Positions 53,544 to 62,300 of a stretch of DNA of 64,000 nt are shown here, piece after piece (the stretch's first letter is position 1; the number at the start of each line of letters is the position of its first letter). The DNA is taken from contig NZ_MIEQ01000061.1 of assembly GCF_001968815.1 (NCBI RefSeq), positions 62,001-126,000 of the forward strand, in the 5' to 3' direction. Below the pieces are notes generated by a model. That model had not been told where the DNA came from. It was given only the letters and a program-made list of their open reading frames with translations, and did no database searches. Source of the stretch: Motiliproteus sp. MSK22-1 (GTDB lineage: Bacteria > Pseudomonadota > Gammaproteobacteria > Pseudomonadales > Balneatricaceae). Both the position numbers and the translations under genes were made by a program.

Positions 53544-55346
53544 TCATGAATCTTTTTCCAACACATCTTCAATCTCGGAATCATCCAACGCGATTTGACG
53601 CTCAGCACTGCTCAGCTCATGGCTAGCAGTCACAAAAAGGGTGGACGCCATACTAATCAGGCAACCACGAATACTGGCAACATAGGCACTATCATTCATC
53701 AATGAAGACCCCATTTCAGGTGTGATCCGATTTTCATGGATCAACTGGTAAAGGCGTCTCGATTGCTGAATATCAAACTCCTTCAAGTCCAGCTTTAACT
53801 CATCTAAAGAAAGGATACCCAGATCCGGATCATTTCCGTTGCGAATCTGGTGTAACTGAAACAGCAGTTCTGCAATGCTTATTCTCAGCCGGTTGTACTC
53901 AACACTGATATGATGATTGTCCGAAACCAGATAACGAAGCATGTTCTTCTGCAAATGTTTAGTCCCTTTGACAGCATCGACAATATTTCGGTTCGCTTCC
54001 CTTAGCCAATGAAACTCACTGGGATGTTTCTCCTTCCAGCTAAAATCAGCAGCACTGATAAAGGCAATAACAGCGCTGAAGATACGTTTAACTTTTCGGT
54101 TATACAGATCTTCAATATCCACTCGTGTAATAAAGTTCTGGTTTTGCAGTTGCTTTTTCAGCGGTTTTTCAGAGAAGACCTGATCCGCAGACATTCCCAG
54201 CCCGGCAATAATAATCTCTTGAGCATGATCGAAAATATGTAATGTTTCTTTACGGACCGCCTCTAATGCGGCATCCGGAAACTCTATGGTGGCAGAATAG
54301 ATATAAAGGGGACCAATCACCCTTCCCGGCTTCTCCTTGAGCACGACCGACAGGAATTTAACCATCGGCTGGATAAAAGGTAGCATCACCAGAATCCCCA
54401 TCAGATTAAACAGTGTATGAAAGACTGCCAGCTTAAGAGTAAAGTCCAGATCATCAATCCCCAAGCTCAGACTAATAACATCCACTGCCCAAATCAGCTC
54501 TGAAATCAGTACAATTGCGATAAGCCCGGTCACTCCATTAAATATCAGATGGGCACCCGCCAGGCGCTTTCCAGAAATATCAGCCCCCAAAGCGCTGACT
54601 AATGCCGTAACAGTCGTACCAATATTAGCGCCAATTGCCAGAGCAAGCGCATTTTCATAGGTGATATGGTTGGCGGACAACGCTGTAATAATCAACACCA
54701 AGGTGGCATGACTCGATTGCATAACAACGGTAGCAGCCACCCCAATCACGGCGTATAACAGCAAGCCTGCATAGCCGGAAACCGCATAAGCAGCCAGGTC
54801 AAAATTATCTCGAAAGGCCTCAAACCCCTCTTTCATATGGTGGATGCCAAGAAACAAAAAGCCTAATCCAGTCAGCACATAGCCAACACCTTTTAAGTGC
54901 TCTTGTTTTTGAAATACCAGGATAATTCCGAACACCAACATCGGCATCGCATAGGCCGAGATATTAACCTTCAAGCCAAAACCAGCCACAAGCCAGGCAC
55001 CGGTAGTGGTCCCGAGGTTGGCACCAAAAATAATCCCGATGCCTTCACTTAAACCAAGAATACCGGCACTAAGAAAAGAGATGGTTAATACAGAAACCAG
55101 TGTGCTGGACTGCATTAACGTAGTGGTCACCACGCCAAAGCTGAGACTTTTCCATAATCGGTCCGTGGAACGCTTTAAGAGTTTTTCCAGTACCCCTCCG
55201 GTAAATACCTTAAACCCCTCTTCTAAAGACAGCATGCCAAACAGAAAAATTGCAACACCCGCTGCAATTTCCTTAAAGTTTGGACTCAACCAGAAACCAT
55301 AAGCAAGTATGGCAAAAATAGTGGGTAGTAGAATTTTACGCAGCAT
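53544..55346 (-). CDS. Na/Pi cotransporter family protein with PhoU-like C-terminal domain
   Basis: The 600-residue protein has two Na_Pi_cotrans repeats within about nine membrane helices: LWKSLSFGVVTTTLMQSSTL with LGTTTGAWLVAG, and TVVMQSSHATLVLI with IGANIGTTVTALVSA (the QSSS/T-type substrate motifs). A cytoplasmic PhoU-like helical domain follows from about residue 345. Related NptA/YjbB proteins move phosphate with sodium, in or out. The ATG at 55346 follows AGGAAGG and was preferred to one 8 codons upstream. It heads the operon with the coiled-coil gene and ppk1. Confidence 0.9.
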   Translation of the reverse strand: MLRKILLPTIFAILAYGFWLSPNFKEIAAGVAIFLFGMLSLEEGFKVFTGGVLEKLLKRSTDRLWKSLSFGVVTTTLMQSSTLVSVLTISFLSAGILGLSEGIGIIFGANLGTTTGAWLVAGFGLKVNISAYAMPMLVFGIILVFQKQEHLKGVGYVLTGLGFLFLGIHHMKEGFEAFRDNFDLAAYAVSGYAGLLLYAVIGVAATVVMQSSHATLVLIITALSANHITYENALALAIGANIGTTVTALVSALGADISGKRLAGAHLIFNGVTGLIAIVLISELIWAVDVISLSLGIDDLDFTLKLAVFHTLFNLMGILVMLPFIQPMVKFLSVVLKEKPGRVIGPLYIYSATIEFPDAALEAVRKETLHIFDHAQEIIIAGLGMSADQVFSEKPLKKQLQNQNFITRVDIEDLYNRKVKRIFSAVIAFISAADFSWKEKHPSEFHWLREANRNIVDAVKGTKHLQKNMLRYLVSDNHHISVEYNRLRISIAELLFQLHQIRNGNDPDLGILSLDELKLDLKEFDIQQSRRLYQLIHENRITPEMGSSLMNDSAYVASIRGCLISMASTLFVTASHELSSAERQIALDDSEIEDVLEKDS

Positions 55347-55705
55347 CACCTTCCTGTCGTTTCTCAGCATTCATCAAGAATGCGACATCCAATACAATCA
55401 TTGTGAATAATTTCATACTATTAAGCGTAGTCAGCTTTTACGGCGATGGCAGCAACAATGTGAGAAGCCGCAGCAATTGGCAGATGATGGATCAACAGGC
55501 TGCTTTCAGCCAACGAATAAAACAATCTCTTCCTACCCTGCAATCAAGATTATTTTTTACTCAATTTTCCCTGAATCAGAATTGATTATTACTTAACCTG
55601 CTGATAAGATGCGCGGGGGTTTTAAAAAGATAGTTTTCTAAGCTAATTTCAATCCAAACCACTAAGCAAGGAATTGCTAGACTAACCCCCTATAAGGAAG
55701 TAAAT
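55347..55705. other. Divergent intergenic region upstream of the phosphate operon
   Basis: About 360 bases between the cotransporter gene (minus) and the unknown genes starting near 55706 (plus). No gene is supported; a 60-codon plus-strand frame at 55403-55585 lacks a ribosome-binding site. No clear Pho box (paired CTGTCAT-type repeats) was recognised by eye. A good AAGGAAG site precedes an ATG at 55706. Confidence 0.4.
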
Positions 55706-55712
55706 ATGCCGT

Positions 55713-56000
55713 TTGTCACACTCTCCGCAAGCTGTGTCCCTCACGCCCCTCTGGTCGAACCTGCTGTTAACGCAATACAACGCCCCTGCTGATCCATCAG
55801 CAATAGGCAAACCATGGTCTTTTATTTGCCTTGGTCACGACTGGCCACAGCCTGACCAATCGAAACTAACCTATCCAATTGACTCATCTAATAAATCTTT
55901 CCAGGATGGAAACGTATGGAAACAATTCATAAGGCAACCCCTAAAGATATATCGGAAGCGCTTCGTGCTGAAATTTATGACTGGAAGTCAGCCAGCTTAA
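55713..56000 (+). CDS. Doubtful 95-codon frame ahead of the unknown 353-residue protein
   Basis: A TTG-started frame encodes a polar product (for example PWSFICLGHDWPQPDQSKLT) and overlaps the start of the next gene by 85 bases in another frame. The only good ribosome-binding site here (AAGGAAG) serves an ATG at 55706 in a different frame that stops after 28 codons (MPFVTLSASCVPHAPLVEPA). The area may therefore be a frameshifted or decayed 5' end of a gene. No family is recognised. Confidence 0.25.
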   Translation: MSHSPQAVSLTPLWSNLLLTQYNAPADPSAIGKPWSFICLGHDWPQPDQSKLTYPIDSSNKSFQDGNVWKQFIRQPLKIYRKRFVLKFMTGSQPA

Positions 56001-56977
56001 ATGCCTTGGATAATTGCTTTAGTCGCAATGCCAAGACTATCTCGACTTTACCGCCAGCCTTTCGCGCTGCTGCCGCCTTTAGTTTTGCCAGCAATGCCAC
56101 GGAAAAGCTGTTCCCCACCTCCTTGGGGGCACTGCTGCTGAAACGCGCAGCGATACCGATCTGGCTGACCAGTGAAGCGGTTAACCTGTATAAACTGGGA
56201 TATGCCGACCAGGCCAAGGATGCCAACAAACTGCTGCAACAAGACTACCTGCGTTTTAAGGATGCCTTTGCCGAAAAGATCGATCAGGTGGAAACCGGGT
56301 TTCTTAACAGCCCCTTTGGCCGTCAGGCAGCGCAACAAATTGGCCAGATTGTCAGCAAGCGGTTATTCGAAGATGACAGAGATGCAGTAGGACATATCCG
56401 CACTTTTGTGGATGACAGCAAGGTGATTGATGATGACTCGGGAGTGCATCGGGACCGTATGAACCAGGGCTTTGGCAAGGTGCTGCACAAGATTAAGGCG
56501 GTCTATGCCGGTAGTAACTACGGCCCGGGGCGAACAGCCCTCTATCTGGTTCGAACCGATCAGGCTGAATGTGGCCCCCATACAGACCCCAGGCATCGAT
56601 TGCACGTTCAGGTGGATGATATTAACGTCAATGCCCAAAAGAGCCAATATAAAGCGGAGCTGGCCCAACTTAAGGGCCGTTTTATCGGTAAAAGCCAGTG
56701 TATTTTACCGCTAAGCATCATCAACAAGGGTAACCTGGGGGGCTTTCCGGCCCGGCGGGAAGCCATGCGAATACTGGCCAATATCGACCGTTATGATCTT
56801 TATCATGATCCGGCAACAGTTCCGGTATTTGGCTCCACGGAAACCTATATCTGGAACAATCAGCAAAGTAACAGTAGCCTGGAGGCATTAGCCGGGTCCT
56901 TTGCGCAAGGGCTAAATAGTCAGGTCATCCAGGCATTAACACTGGCAGAGGAGGCGGTATGGGCAAGACGCAGTTAA
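55916..56977 (+). CDS. Unrecognised 353-residue protein, possible effector-like partner of the Sel1 protein
   Basis: The product is soluble, with no signal peptide and one moderately hydrophobic stretch (about residues 45-75, AAAAFSFASNATEKLFPTS). A conserved-looking central part contains NYGPGRTALYLVRTD, CGPHTDPRHRLHVQVDD and QCILPLSIINKGN. No family was recognised. Its 3' end overlaps the start of the secreted Sel1-repeat gene by 19 bases, so the two are translated together. A cytoplasmic protein paired with a periplasmic Sel1 protein recalls toxin-immunity pairs of type VI systems, and an orphan hcp is in the same window. That reading is speculative. Confidence 0.55.
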   Translation: METIHKATPKDISEALRAEIYDWKSASLNALDNCFSRNAKTISTLPPAFRAAAAFSFASNATEKLFPTSLGALLLKRAAIPIWLTSEAVNLYKLGYADQAKDANKLLQQDYLRFKDAFAEKIDQVETGFLNSPFGRQAAQQIGQIVSKRLFEDDRDAVGHIRTFVDDSKVIDDDSGVHRDRMNQGFGKVLHKIKAVYAGSNYGPGRTALYLVRTDQAECGPHTDPRHRLHVQVDDINVNAQKSQYKAELAQLKGRFIGKSQCILPLSIINKGNLGGFPARREAMRILANIDRYDLYHDPATVPVFGSTETYIWNNQQSNSSLEALAGSFAQGLNSQVIQALTLAEEAVWARRS

Positions 56978-57888
56978 TTACAGCTCTATTTATCGGTTGG
57001 CTATCGGCCATACCAGTATATGCCGCAAGCCAACCGATCGATCAGGAGCAGGCTGATTCGGTCATCACCCTGACCGGCAATGACCGTTTAAACTGTACCG
57101 GAAAACTGGTTAACGAGACTCTTAAGACGCTTTATAAAGAAAGACCCTACCAGGCTTATCAGGCAAGGGAAATGATACAACCCTGTGCAGATGCCGGTGA
57201 CGCCGCTTCACAGCTTGCTTTATCCTTGGTTTATTACAAAACCGACGATAACCCCTTATCCGATGAGGAAGAATCCCTGATCTGGGCAAAAAAAGCGGGA
57301 TTACAGGGCAATGCTATCGCTCAATTTGAATATGCTGTTGCCCTCGATCTTAGTGGTTCTTTTCGGTTTAAAGAACGCCAGCCCGTCTTACGAAAAGCTT
57401 TTAGCTGGTATTACAAGGCAGCCTTACAGGGTCACCCTGAAGCACTCTTTCAGATCGGCAAAGCCTTCAGAAAGTACTCTTTTGATTCAGTCTCGGCCTA
57501 TATGTGGCATGTGCTCGCTCTTCGACGCGTAAAAGATAACTTCAGTTACTCCGGTTTTGCCAGCAATGCTGTCGATCATCTGGAATCCTCCGGGCGGGTA
57601 TCCAAAGAGGGTATCGCCGAGGCGTTACGGCTGGCTGATGCCTGGGAGGCACGCTATCCCAGGGCCGCTAAATCCTGGCCGACAGAATCCTGGGTGGAAG
57701 GGCTTAAAGGACCCTCTGCCCAGTTGATTCCGCCTCCGTTTACCTACGATTCAGAACCGGACTTTTGCTCAAGGTTTGGATCACTTCTCTTTATCTGTCC
57801 ACAACACGCAGAGAGAGATAGTTATGACATCGTGAAGGAACTCAGGACCGAGGCTTATCAGTATCTGGCGGGGCCTCCTGCGGAATAA
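56959..57888 (+). CDS. Secreted Sel1-repeat protein
   Basis: The 309-residue protein has a signal peptide (MGKTQLITALFIGWLSAIPV, cleavage near AYAAS at about 22-24). Sel1-like helical repeats follow from about residue 70 to 200: AGDAASQLALSLVYYKTDD, AGLQGNAIAQFEYAVALDL, AALQGHPEALFQIGKAFRK and SVSAYMWHVLALRRV. Cysteines at several positions could form disulfides. Sel1 proteins are protein-interaction scaffolds; periplasmic ones often serve as immunity proteins against secreted effectors. It overlaps the upstream unknown gene by 19 bases and ends the unit. Confidence 0.75.
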   Translation: MGKTQLITALFIGWLSAIPVYAASQPIDQEQADSVITLTGNDRLNCTGKLVNETLKTLYKERPYQAYQAREMIQPCADAGDAASQLALSLVYYKTDDNPLSDEEESLIWAKKAGLQGNAIAQFEYAVALDLSGSFRFKERQPVLRKAFSWYYKAALQGHPEALFQIGKAFRKYSFDSVSAYMWHVLALRRVKDNFSYSGFASNAVDHLESSGRVSKEGIAEALRLADAWEARYPRAAKSWPTESWVEGLKGPSAQLIPPPFTYDSEPDFCSRFGSLLFICPQHAERDSYDIVKELRTEAYQYLAGPPAE

Positions 57889-57940
57889 AAATTAGATCAC
57901 CGTCCAACACACACAAAAATCACTATGACACCAGGAACAC

Positions 57941-58039
57941 ATGATTCCCAAATCCGATACCTATGTTCATGTGAACTGGGGAACGGAATTTTTGTCTCAA
58001 CTAACCGCAAACCGCCGGAACGGAGTAGCCCGCGTATAA
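57941..58039 (+). CDS. Very short frame with good ribosome-binding site (32 codons), probably a gene remnant
   Basis: An ATG preceded by AGGAAC at 5 bases opens a 32-codon frame (MIPKSDTYVHVNWGTEFLS and following) ending in TAA. The composition looks coding but the product is too short for a known domain. It may be the start of a decayed gene whose later part is the stop-free frame at 58241-58375. Confidence 0.3.
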   Translation: MIPKSDTYVHVNWGTEFLSQLTANRRNGVARV

Positions 58040-58358
58040 CGGTTGGAATAAGCTGTCAAGCAGGCTCGGCCGACAACGCATCCTTATAACAGGCGGGTCA
58101 GGCTATTACAAGAAGTCGTGGCTAAAGTTATTTAAGTACAACTTAATTTAAGACCTGTTGATAAACCAGCTTGATCAGCGCTGGCGAATAGTAGAATAAT
58201 TTGATGGGACCTCCTAAATGCCAGATTTCAAGCGGTATAGAGTGTGCCCCACCAGGAAGCTGAATTCGCGGATTGCTTTGAGAAAACATATACTGACAAA
58301 GAAACATTGTTTTCCACTGAGGCCACTAAAGTACTTACCGATTATAGAGAAAAGGCTT
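58040..58358 (+). other. Decayed coding sequence or spacer before the membrane regulator genes
   Basis: No intact gene is present. A frame open from 58241 to 58375 (ending DYREKAFRLYC) has protein-like composition but no start, and its end overlaps the 3' end of the convergent regulator gene. A second frame starts at ATG 58219 (MPDFKRYR). Both may be remnants of a lost gene; no family could be assigned. Confidence 0.35.
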
Positions 58359-59282
58359 TCAGGCTTTACTGTTGAGTTTTCGATTTAAGTTACTCTTGGA
58401 AATCCCTAACTGCTCCGCGGCACGAGTCTGATTACCATCGGATGTATGAACCGCCAATTCAATAATCTGCTCTTCAAGCTGTTGCAGTTTTTCCTTTAAC
58501 TGCATGGGTTGCTGATAATGGGCTTGAGTTAAAGTTTCGATGACCAGCGCATGACTGGCCTTAAACTGCCGACGTTCTTCTGTAAACGGAACCTTCCGCA
58601 GCAACTTGAACTGAGCTACTTTATCTCCCGCTACAATCATTCGATTATAAAAAATCAGAAAGAAGCTAACAGTTATTGCGATTAACATTGTAGCATTAAT
58701 TTTATAACCTAGATTCATCAAAATCATAATTACAAAAGATGACAATATTGTAGGTAAAAAACCGATAATTAAAATAAGACACCGCCTACTAAAGAAGTAA
58801 TTTTTTTGTCTAAAAACACCAGCAATAAGCATAAACATCGCCAGCAACAATCCACAAACTATATATAACTGAATAATCCAGTAATATTCACCTGGAATTC
58901 TTGTTACCGAATAACCAATAGACTCGACACCCGAAACAAACAAATCCGAACTAAATAAAAGGGCACTAAACACCCCCATAACTAGATAGTATAAAATAGG
59001 TTTATAGAGAAATTTACAACCTGAAAGAAACGCACTTAAGTTAATAAAAGATGTAATAACAAAAAACAATGAAACATAATAAAGTAACAAAATATTCAGA
59101 GCATTGAGCATGTCATCAAAGAACAAAATAAAACCAAACAACTCACATAAGTTAAGGAAAAGCAATGCGATAAAAAACAAACCTAGATTCTTATCACTTT
59201 TCAACAAAACATGCCATGTATGGGCAAGCAGCCAAAATTTTATCATCAGCGCGATCATTGATGGCAATATATAAATTTCCAT
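58359..59282 (-). CDS. Seven-helix membrane protein with C-terminal Fis-type DNA-binding domain (copy 1)
   Basis: The 307-residue protein has seven predicted membrane helices within about residues 1-215, resembling the 7TM input regions of some histidine kinases. A cytoplasmic linker follows (FTEERRQFKASHALVIETL, with a coiled LKEKLQQLEEQIIEL), then a Fis/HTH_8 domain at the very end (DGNQTRAAEQLGISKSNLNR). The layout is that of a membrane-bound one-component regulator without kinase or AAA+ domain. The ATG at 59282 has GAGGG 7 bases upstream. Its sequence is much more AT-rich than neighbouring operons. It is a tandem paralogue of the gene at 59372. Confidence 0.8.
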   Translation of the reverse strand: MEIYILPSMIALMIKFWLLAHTWHVLLKSDKNLGLFFIALLFLNLCELFGFILFFDDMLNALNILLLYYVSLFFVITSFINLSAFLSGCKFLYKPILYYLVMGVFSALLFSSDLFVSGVESIGYSVTRIPGEYYWIIQLYIVCGLLLAMFMLIAGVFRQKNYFFSRRCLILIIGFLPTILSSFVIMILMNLGYKINATMLIAITVSFFLIFYNRMIVAGDKVAQFKLLRKVPFTEERRQFKASHALVIETLTQAHYQQPMQLKEKLQQLEEQIIELAVHTSDGNQTRAAEQLGISKSNLNRKLNSKA

Positions 59283-59371
59283 AAACAACCCTCAATTTAT
59301 AGCAATACCTCTGCAATCAAAAATCATATAAAAAAACAAATTAAATCTGGAAGACACTTATAAAAACAACA

Positions 59372-60286
59372 TTATTCATCCTTATTCTTAAGTTTACGAT
59401 TTAAAGTGCTTTTAGATATTCCTAACTGAGCTGCGGCTCGTGCCTGATTTCCATCAGTTGATTGAACAGCAAGCTTAATAATTTGCTCTTCAATTTGCTG
59501 CAACTTTTCTTTTAGTTTAATCGGTTCTTGATAATGAGTATGCCCTAAAGCCTCCAATATAAGAGCATAACTATTCTTAAACTGAATACGCTCTTGAGTA
59601 AAAGGAACCCATCGCAACAAGTTAAACTGAGCTGATTTACTTTCTGTTAGAATCAAAACAACCAAAAAGAAAGTAATTGTTAATGAGACCAAAACTGTCG
59701 CATTTACCTTGTAACCAAGCTGCATTAATACAACAACGCTTATAAAAGCCAATATCGTGGGAAGAAAACCTAACAAAACGACTAGACATCTCCTTCGAAG
59801 AAAATGTTGACTTTGCTTAATCGTACCTATAGTCAGAAGTGTCAACGACAGTAACAAACCAGTAATAACATATGCTTGGACGATCCAGTAGTATTCACCG
59901 GGTACACGCGTAATTGAGTATCCTATAGATTGAGCACCAGCAATTAACGCATCTGAGCCAAATAAAAAAGCTGCAAGCAGACCTACAGAAGAATAATATA
60001 CTCGGGGAAGATAAAAAGTACTTAGGCCAGATAGACGAGCACTTAAATTGACTAGGCTTGTGACCGTAAAAAAGAGTGCAACGTAATACAACAAAAGAAC
60101 TAGCCCGGCTCTAGATATATCATTAATATATGAGAACAAGGTTAATTCGCAAAGATTTAGAAAAAACAAAGAAGCAAGAAACAGACCAAGTACTGTGTTT
60201 TCTTTTAACAGTACTCCACGAGCACGAACAAACAGCCAAAGCTTAATCACCAAGGCAATCGCCGAGGGCAGTGCGTAAATCTCCAT
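59372..60286 (-). CDS. Seven-helix membrane protein with C-terminal Fis-type DNA-binding domain (copy 2)
   Basis: The 304-residue protein is colinear with the preceding copy over its whole length. Shared segments include SIGYS.TR.PGEYYWI, RRCL, GFLPTIL, VPFT.ER.QFK and the terminal DGNQARAAAQLGISKSTLNR. Seven helices span about residues 1-212, followed by a short coiled linker and the Fis-type helix-turn-helix. The genes are 89 bases apart in the same direction. The DNA-binding tails are more alike than the membrane parts, so the copies may sense different signals but read the same sites. Its start is 128 bases from the end of the FabH-like gene, on the same strand. Confidence 0.8.
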   Translation of the reverse strand: MEIYALPSAIALVIKLWLFVRARGVLLKENTVLGLFLASLFFLNLCELTLFSYINDISRAGLVLLLYYVALFFTVTSLVNLSARLSGLSTFYLPRVYYSSVGLLAAFLFGSDALIAGAQSIGYSITRVPGEYYWIVQAYVITGLLLSLTLLTIGTIKQSQHFLRRRCLVVLLGFLPTILAFISVVVLMQLGYKVNATVLVSLTITFFLVVLILTESKSAQFNLLRWVPFTQERIQFKNSYALILEALGHTHYQEPIKLKEKLQQIEEQIIKLAVQSTDGNQARAAAQLGISKSTLNRKLKNKDE

Positions 60287-60414
60287 ACAGCATTAATCCA
60301 TTAACTATAATATTCCGGTTTGCAGTGTCAATAACAACCAAGAAGGACCCTACAAGCAAACACCAAGTAGAGCCCTATTTTCAAGATCCATCTTCTTATT
60401 TGTCTAAGATCGAA

Positions 60415-61454
60415 TTAGAACGTCAATCCTACCTGACTAATCGACAGTCCGCTACCGGTTCCAAGCAGCAATAATTTATCGCCGACGGTAGGCCGGACAA
60501 GATGCAAATTGAAGGGGATGGTGGCGCTTGTAATATTACCATAGTTTCGGTAGGTTACGGGGGCTCGTTCCGCTTCTATTCCTGTCATTCCAACTAACCG
60601 CTGATGAGGCTTGCGACCAACTTGATGACAAACCAGATGATCAATTTCATCTGGAGTCCATCCAAGACACTCATAAGTTTGTTCAATGAGATTGCCATGC
60701 ATGGTTATAATCGCTTTGCTGATCTTATCCATTATCATTTCAACATGAAGATCCCCACTTCGCTCATAATTGTAGTAGCATAGGGAGGCATGCTGTCCCT
60801 CCGAAGTAAAGAGATACTGCTGAAAGCCTATGTCACTTTGTTTTTTTTTAGTACAACTGCACCACCAGCATCACCGACTGTAAGCACTCCTATTTTTTTT
60901 TTAAGTATGTCCAGATCCTCGTTTTCTTGAAGCATCTGCAATACATCAAACGATATACGGCTAGGAATTTCACCTGTCACAACCAACACATGCTCAGCCG
61001 CCCCCGCTGCAATATGAAGGTCAGCAATAGTTAAGCCGTTCATAAAACCATGGCAGGCATTGGATACATCCAGACAAATCGCTTTTGAATCCAGCTCTGT
61101 CTGGATTCGATGGGCCGTTGCAGGTTCTGACCAGTCCCCCTCAATACCACAGAAGATAATTAGGTCCATATCCCTTCCTACCAAACCCGCATCTTCCAGT
61201 GCAACCTTAGCCGCTTCCAATGCCAGGTCGGATGGCAGGCTATCAACCGGGGCTATACGCCGCTCTTCAATTCCGCAAACGGTATCCAACCAATCGTGTG
61301 CGATACCAAAACGACGCTCCGATCCAATTTCTTCCAAAAGTTCCTGGGAAGTAACTCGCTGGGAAGGCACATAACCACCGATGCCAACTATTTGTGAATG
61401 ACCCTGCAAATGCATGGTATTTGAGCTGAGGCTTGTTTTAGATAGTTGTTGCAT
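60415..61454 (-). pseudogene. FabH-like 3-oxoacyl-ACP synthase III, split by a frameshift in an A9 tract
   Basis: The first 208 codons (61454 down to 60828) and the frame from about 60840 down to 60415 together make a ketoacyl synthase III of about 346 residues. Start features are VGIGGYVPSQRVTSQELLEE and the nucleophile in SNACHGFMNG (Cys134). After the shift come DHLVCHQVGRKPHQR (His) and RNYGNITSATIP (Asn), so the Cys-His-Asn triad is complete. The break is at A9 (60841-60849, read as A on the minus strand); one more A restores the frame. Such enzymes condense acyl-CoA with malonyl-ACP or make small acyl products. GGAG lies 9 bases before the start. It could be a real mutation, a slippage switch or a base-calling error. 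Confidence 0.8.
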
Positions 61455-61660
61455 GATTTGTTACTCCATTAGTTCATTTTTATAACAACCCGCCCGGTGT
61501 CCTCAGTGTTTTCCAACAAGCTGACACAGGCATGGCCAAGCTACTTTACCGTGTCTTTTTCATTGTTTTCAGATATGGGAAATTGAAGAGAGCAAGATGA
61601 AGAACAAATCTTTGTTGCTGGAGGTACTGCCACGACCAACGTAAACCATTGATTTTAAAG

Positions 61661-61678
61661 CGTCCCATTTTTGGGACG
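61661..61678. promoter_or_regulatory. Short perfect hairpin in the divergent FabH-like/unknown gene region
   Basis: CGTCCCA (61661-61667) and TGGGACG (61672-61678) pair over 7 bp around a TTTT loop, 207 bases before the FabH-like start and 162 bases before the plus-strand gene at 61840. No transcript is known to end here, so it may be an operator or leader hairpin. The rest of the 385-base gap 61455-61839 shows no supported gene. Confidence 0.4.
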
Positions 61679-61839
61679 GGGCTATTTTCAAGGTTTCAAT
61701 TACGGGATTCAACTATCAAAAAATAAACCTTTACCCCGACAAATTGTGATGATAAATAACGGGGAACAGGACGTAAAACCGACACAAGGCAGTCCTCGCA
61801 ATTTGAGATATGTGGCGACACATCGACAAGGAAAAGGTC

Positions 61840-62145
61840 ATGGATATGAGTACTGACGACAAGACAAACAAGTCCGTATTTGAAACAGAAATTGAAGCAA
61901 TGCTCGGCCGACTGGAAACAGCCTGCTCACTAAGAGAAGATTTGTTTATAAACCGGTTAGAGAAAATTCTTTGCCAAATTGATGGCTTCTCTTCAGCCCC
62001 TACACACCAACAGCGACTTCTGGTATTTGCCATCGGAAGCTTTGCCTGCCACAACAATGACCAGGAACTACAGTTTTTATGTGAAGACTTTTTAGGCATG
62101 CAAATTGACACTGATTGGCAGGAAGACGCCTCAGGGTTTCTGTAA
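61840..62145 (+). CDS. Unrecognised 101-residue acidic protein
   Basis: The product (MDMSTDDKTNKSVFETEIEA onward) is small, acidic and predicted mostly helical, with no signal peptide or membrane helix. Three cysteines are spread along it. The ATG at 61840 was chosen because AAGGAAAAGG lies just upstream; the frame can be read 10 codons earlier from 61810. No family was recognised. It is divergent from the FabH-like gene and followed by small membrane proteins. Confidence 0.55.
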   Translation: MDMSTDDKTNKSVFETEIEAMLGRLETACSLREDLFINRLEKILCQIDGFSSAPTHQQRLLVFAIGSFACHNNDQELQFLCEDFLGMQIDTDWQEDASGFL

Positions 62146-62300
62146 CGGTCAACTCAAGCCACGAACCAAGACTCAACCGTTAATGATAAATAAAAAATAG
62201 AATGTGGTCTTCAGTACTTGTCTGGAGCCTGGGTCTATGAGCTGTAGTCGTCACTGACTATGCAGTTCGTTTATACACATAATCCCCCAATAGCCTGGGT

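Noticed and set aside
61671-61856. 61-codon plus-strand frame before the 101-residue gene
   Set aside because: It starts inside a hairpin, has no ribosome-binding site and overlaps the better-supported gene at 61840.
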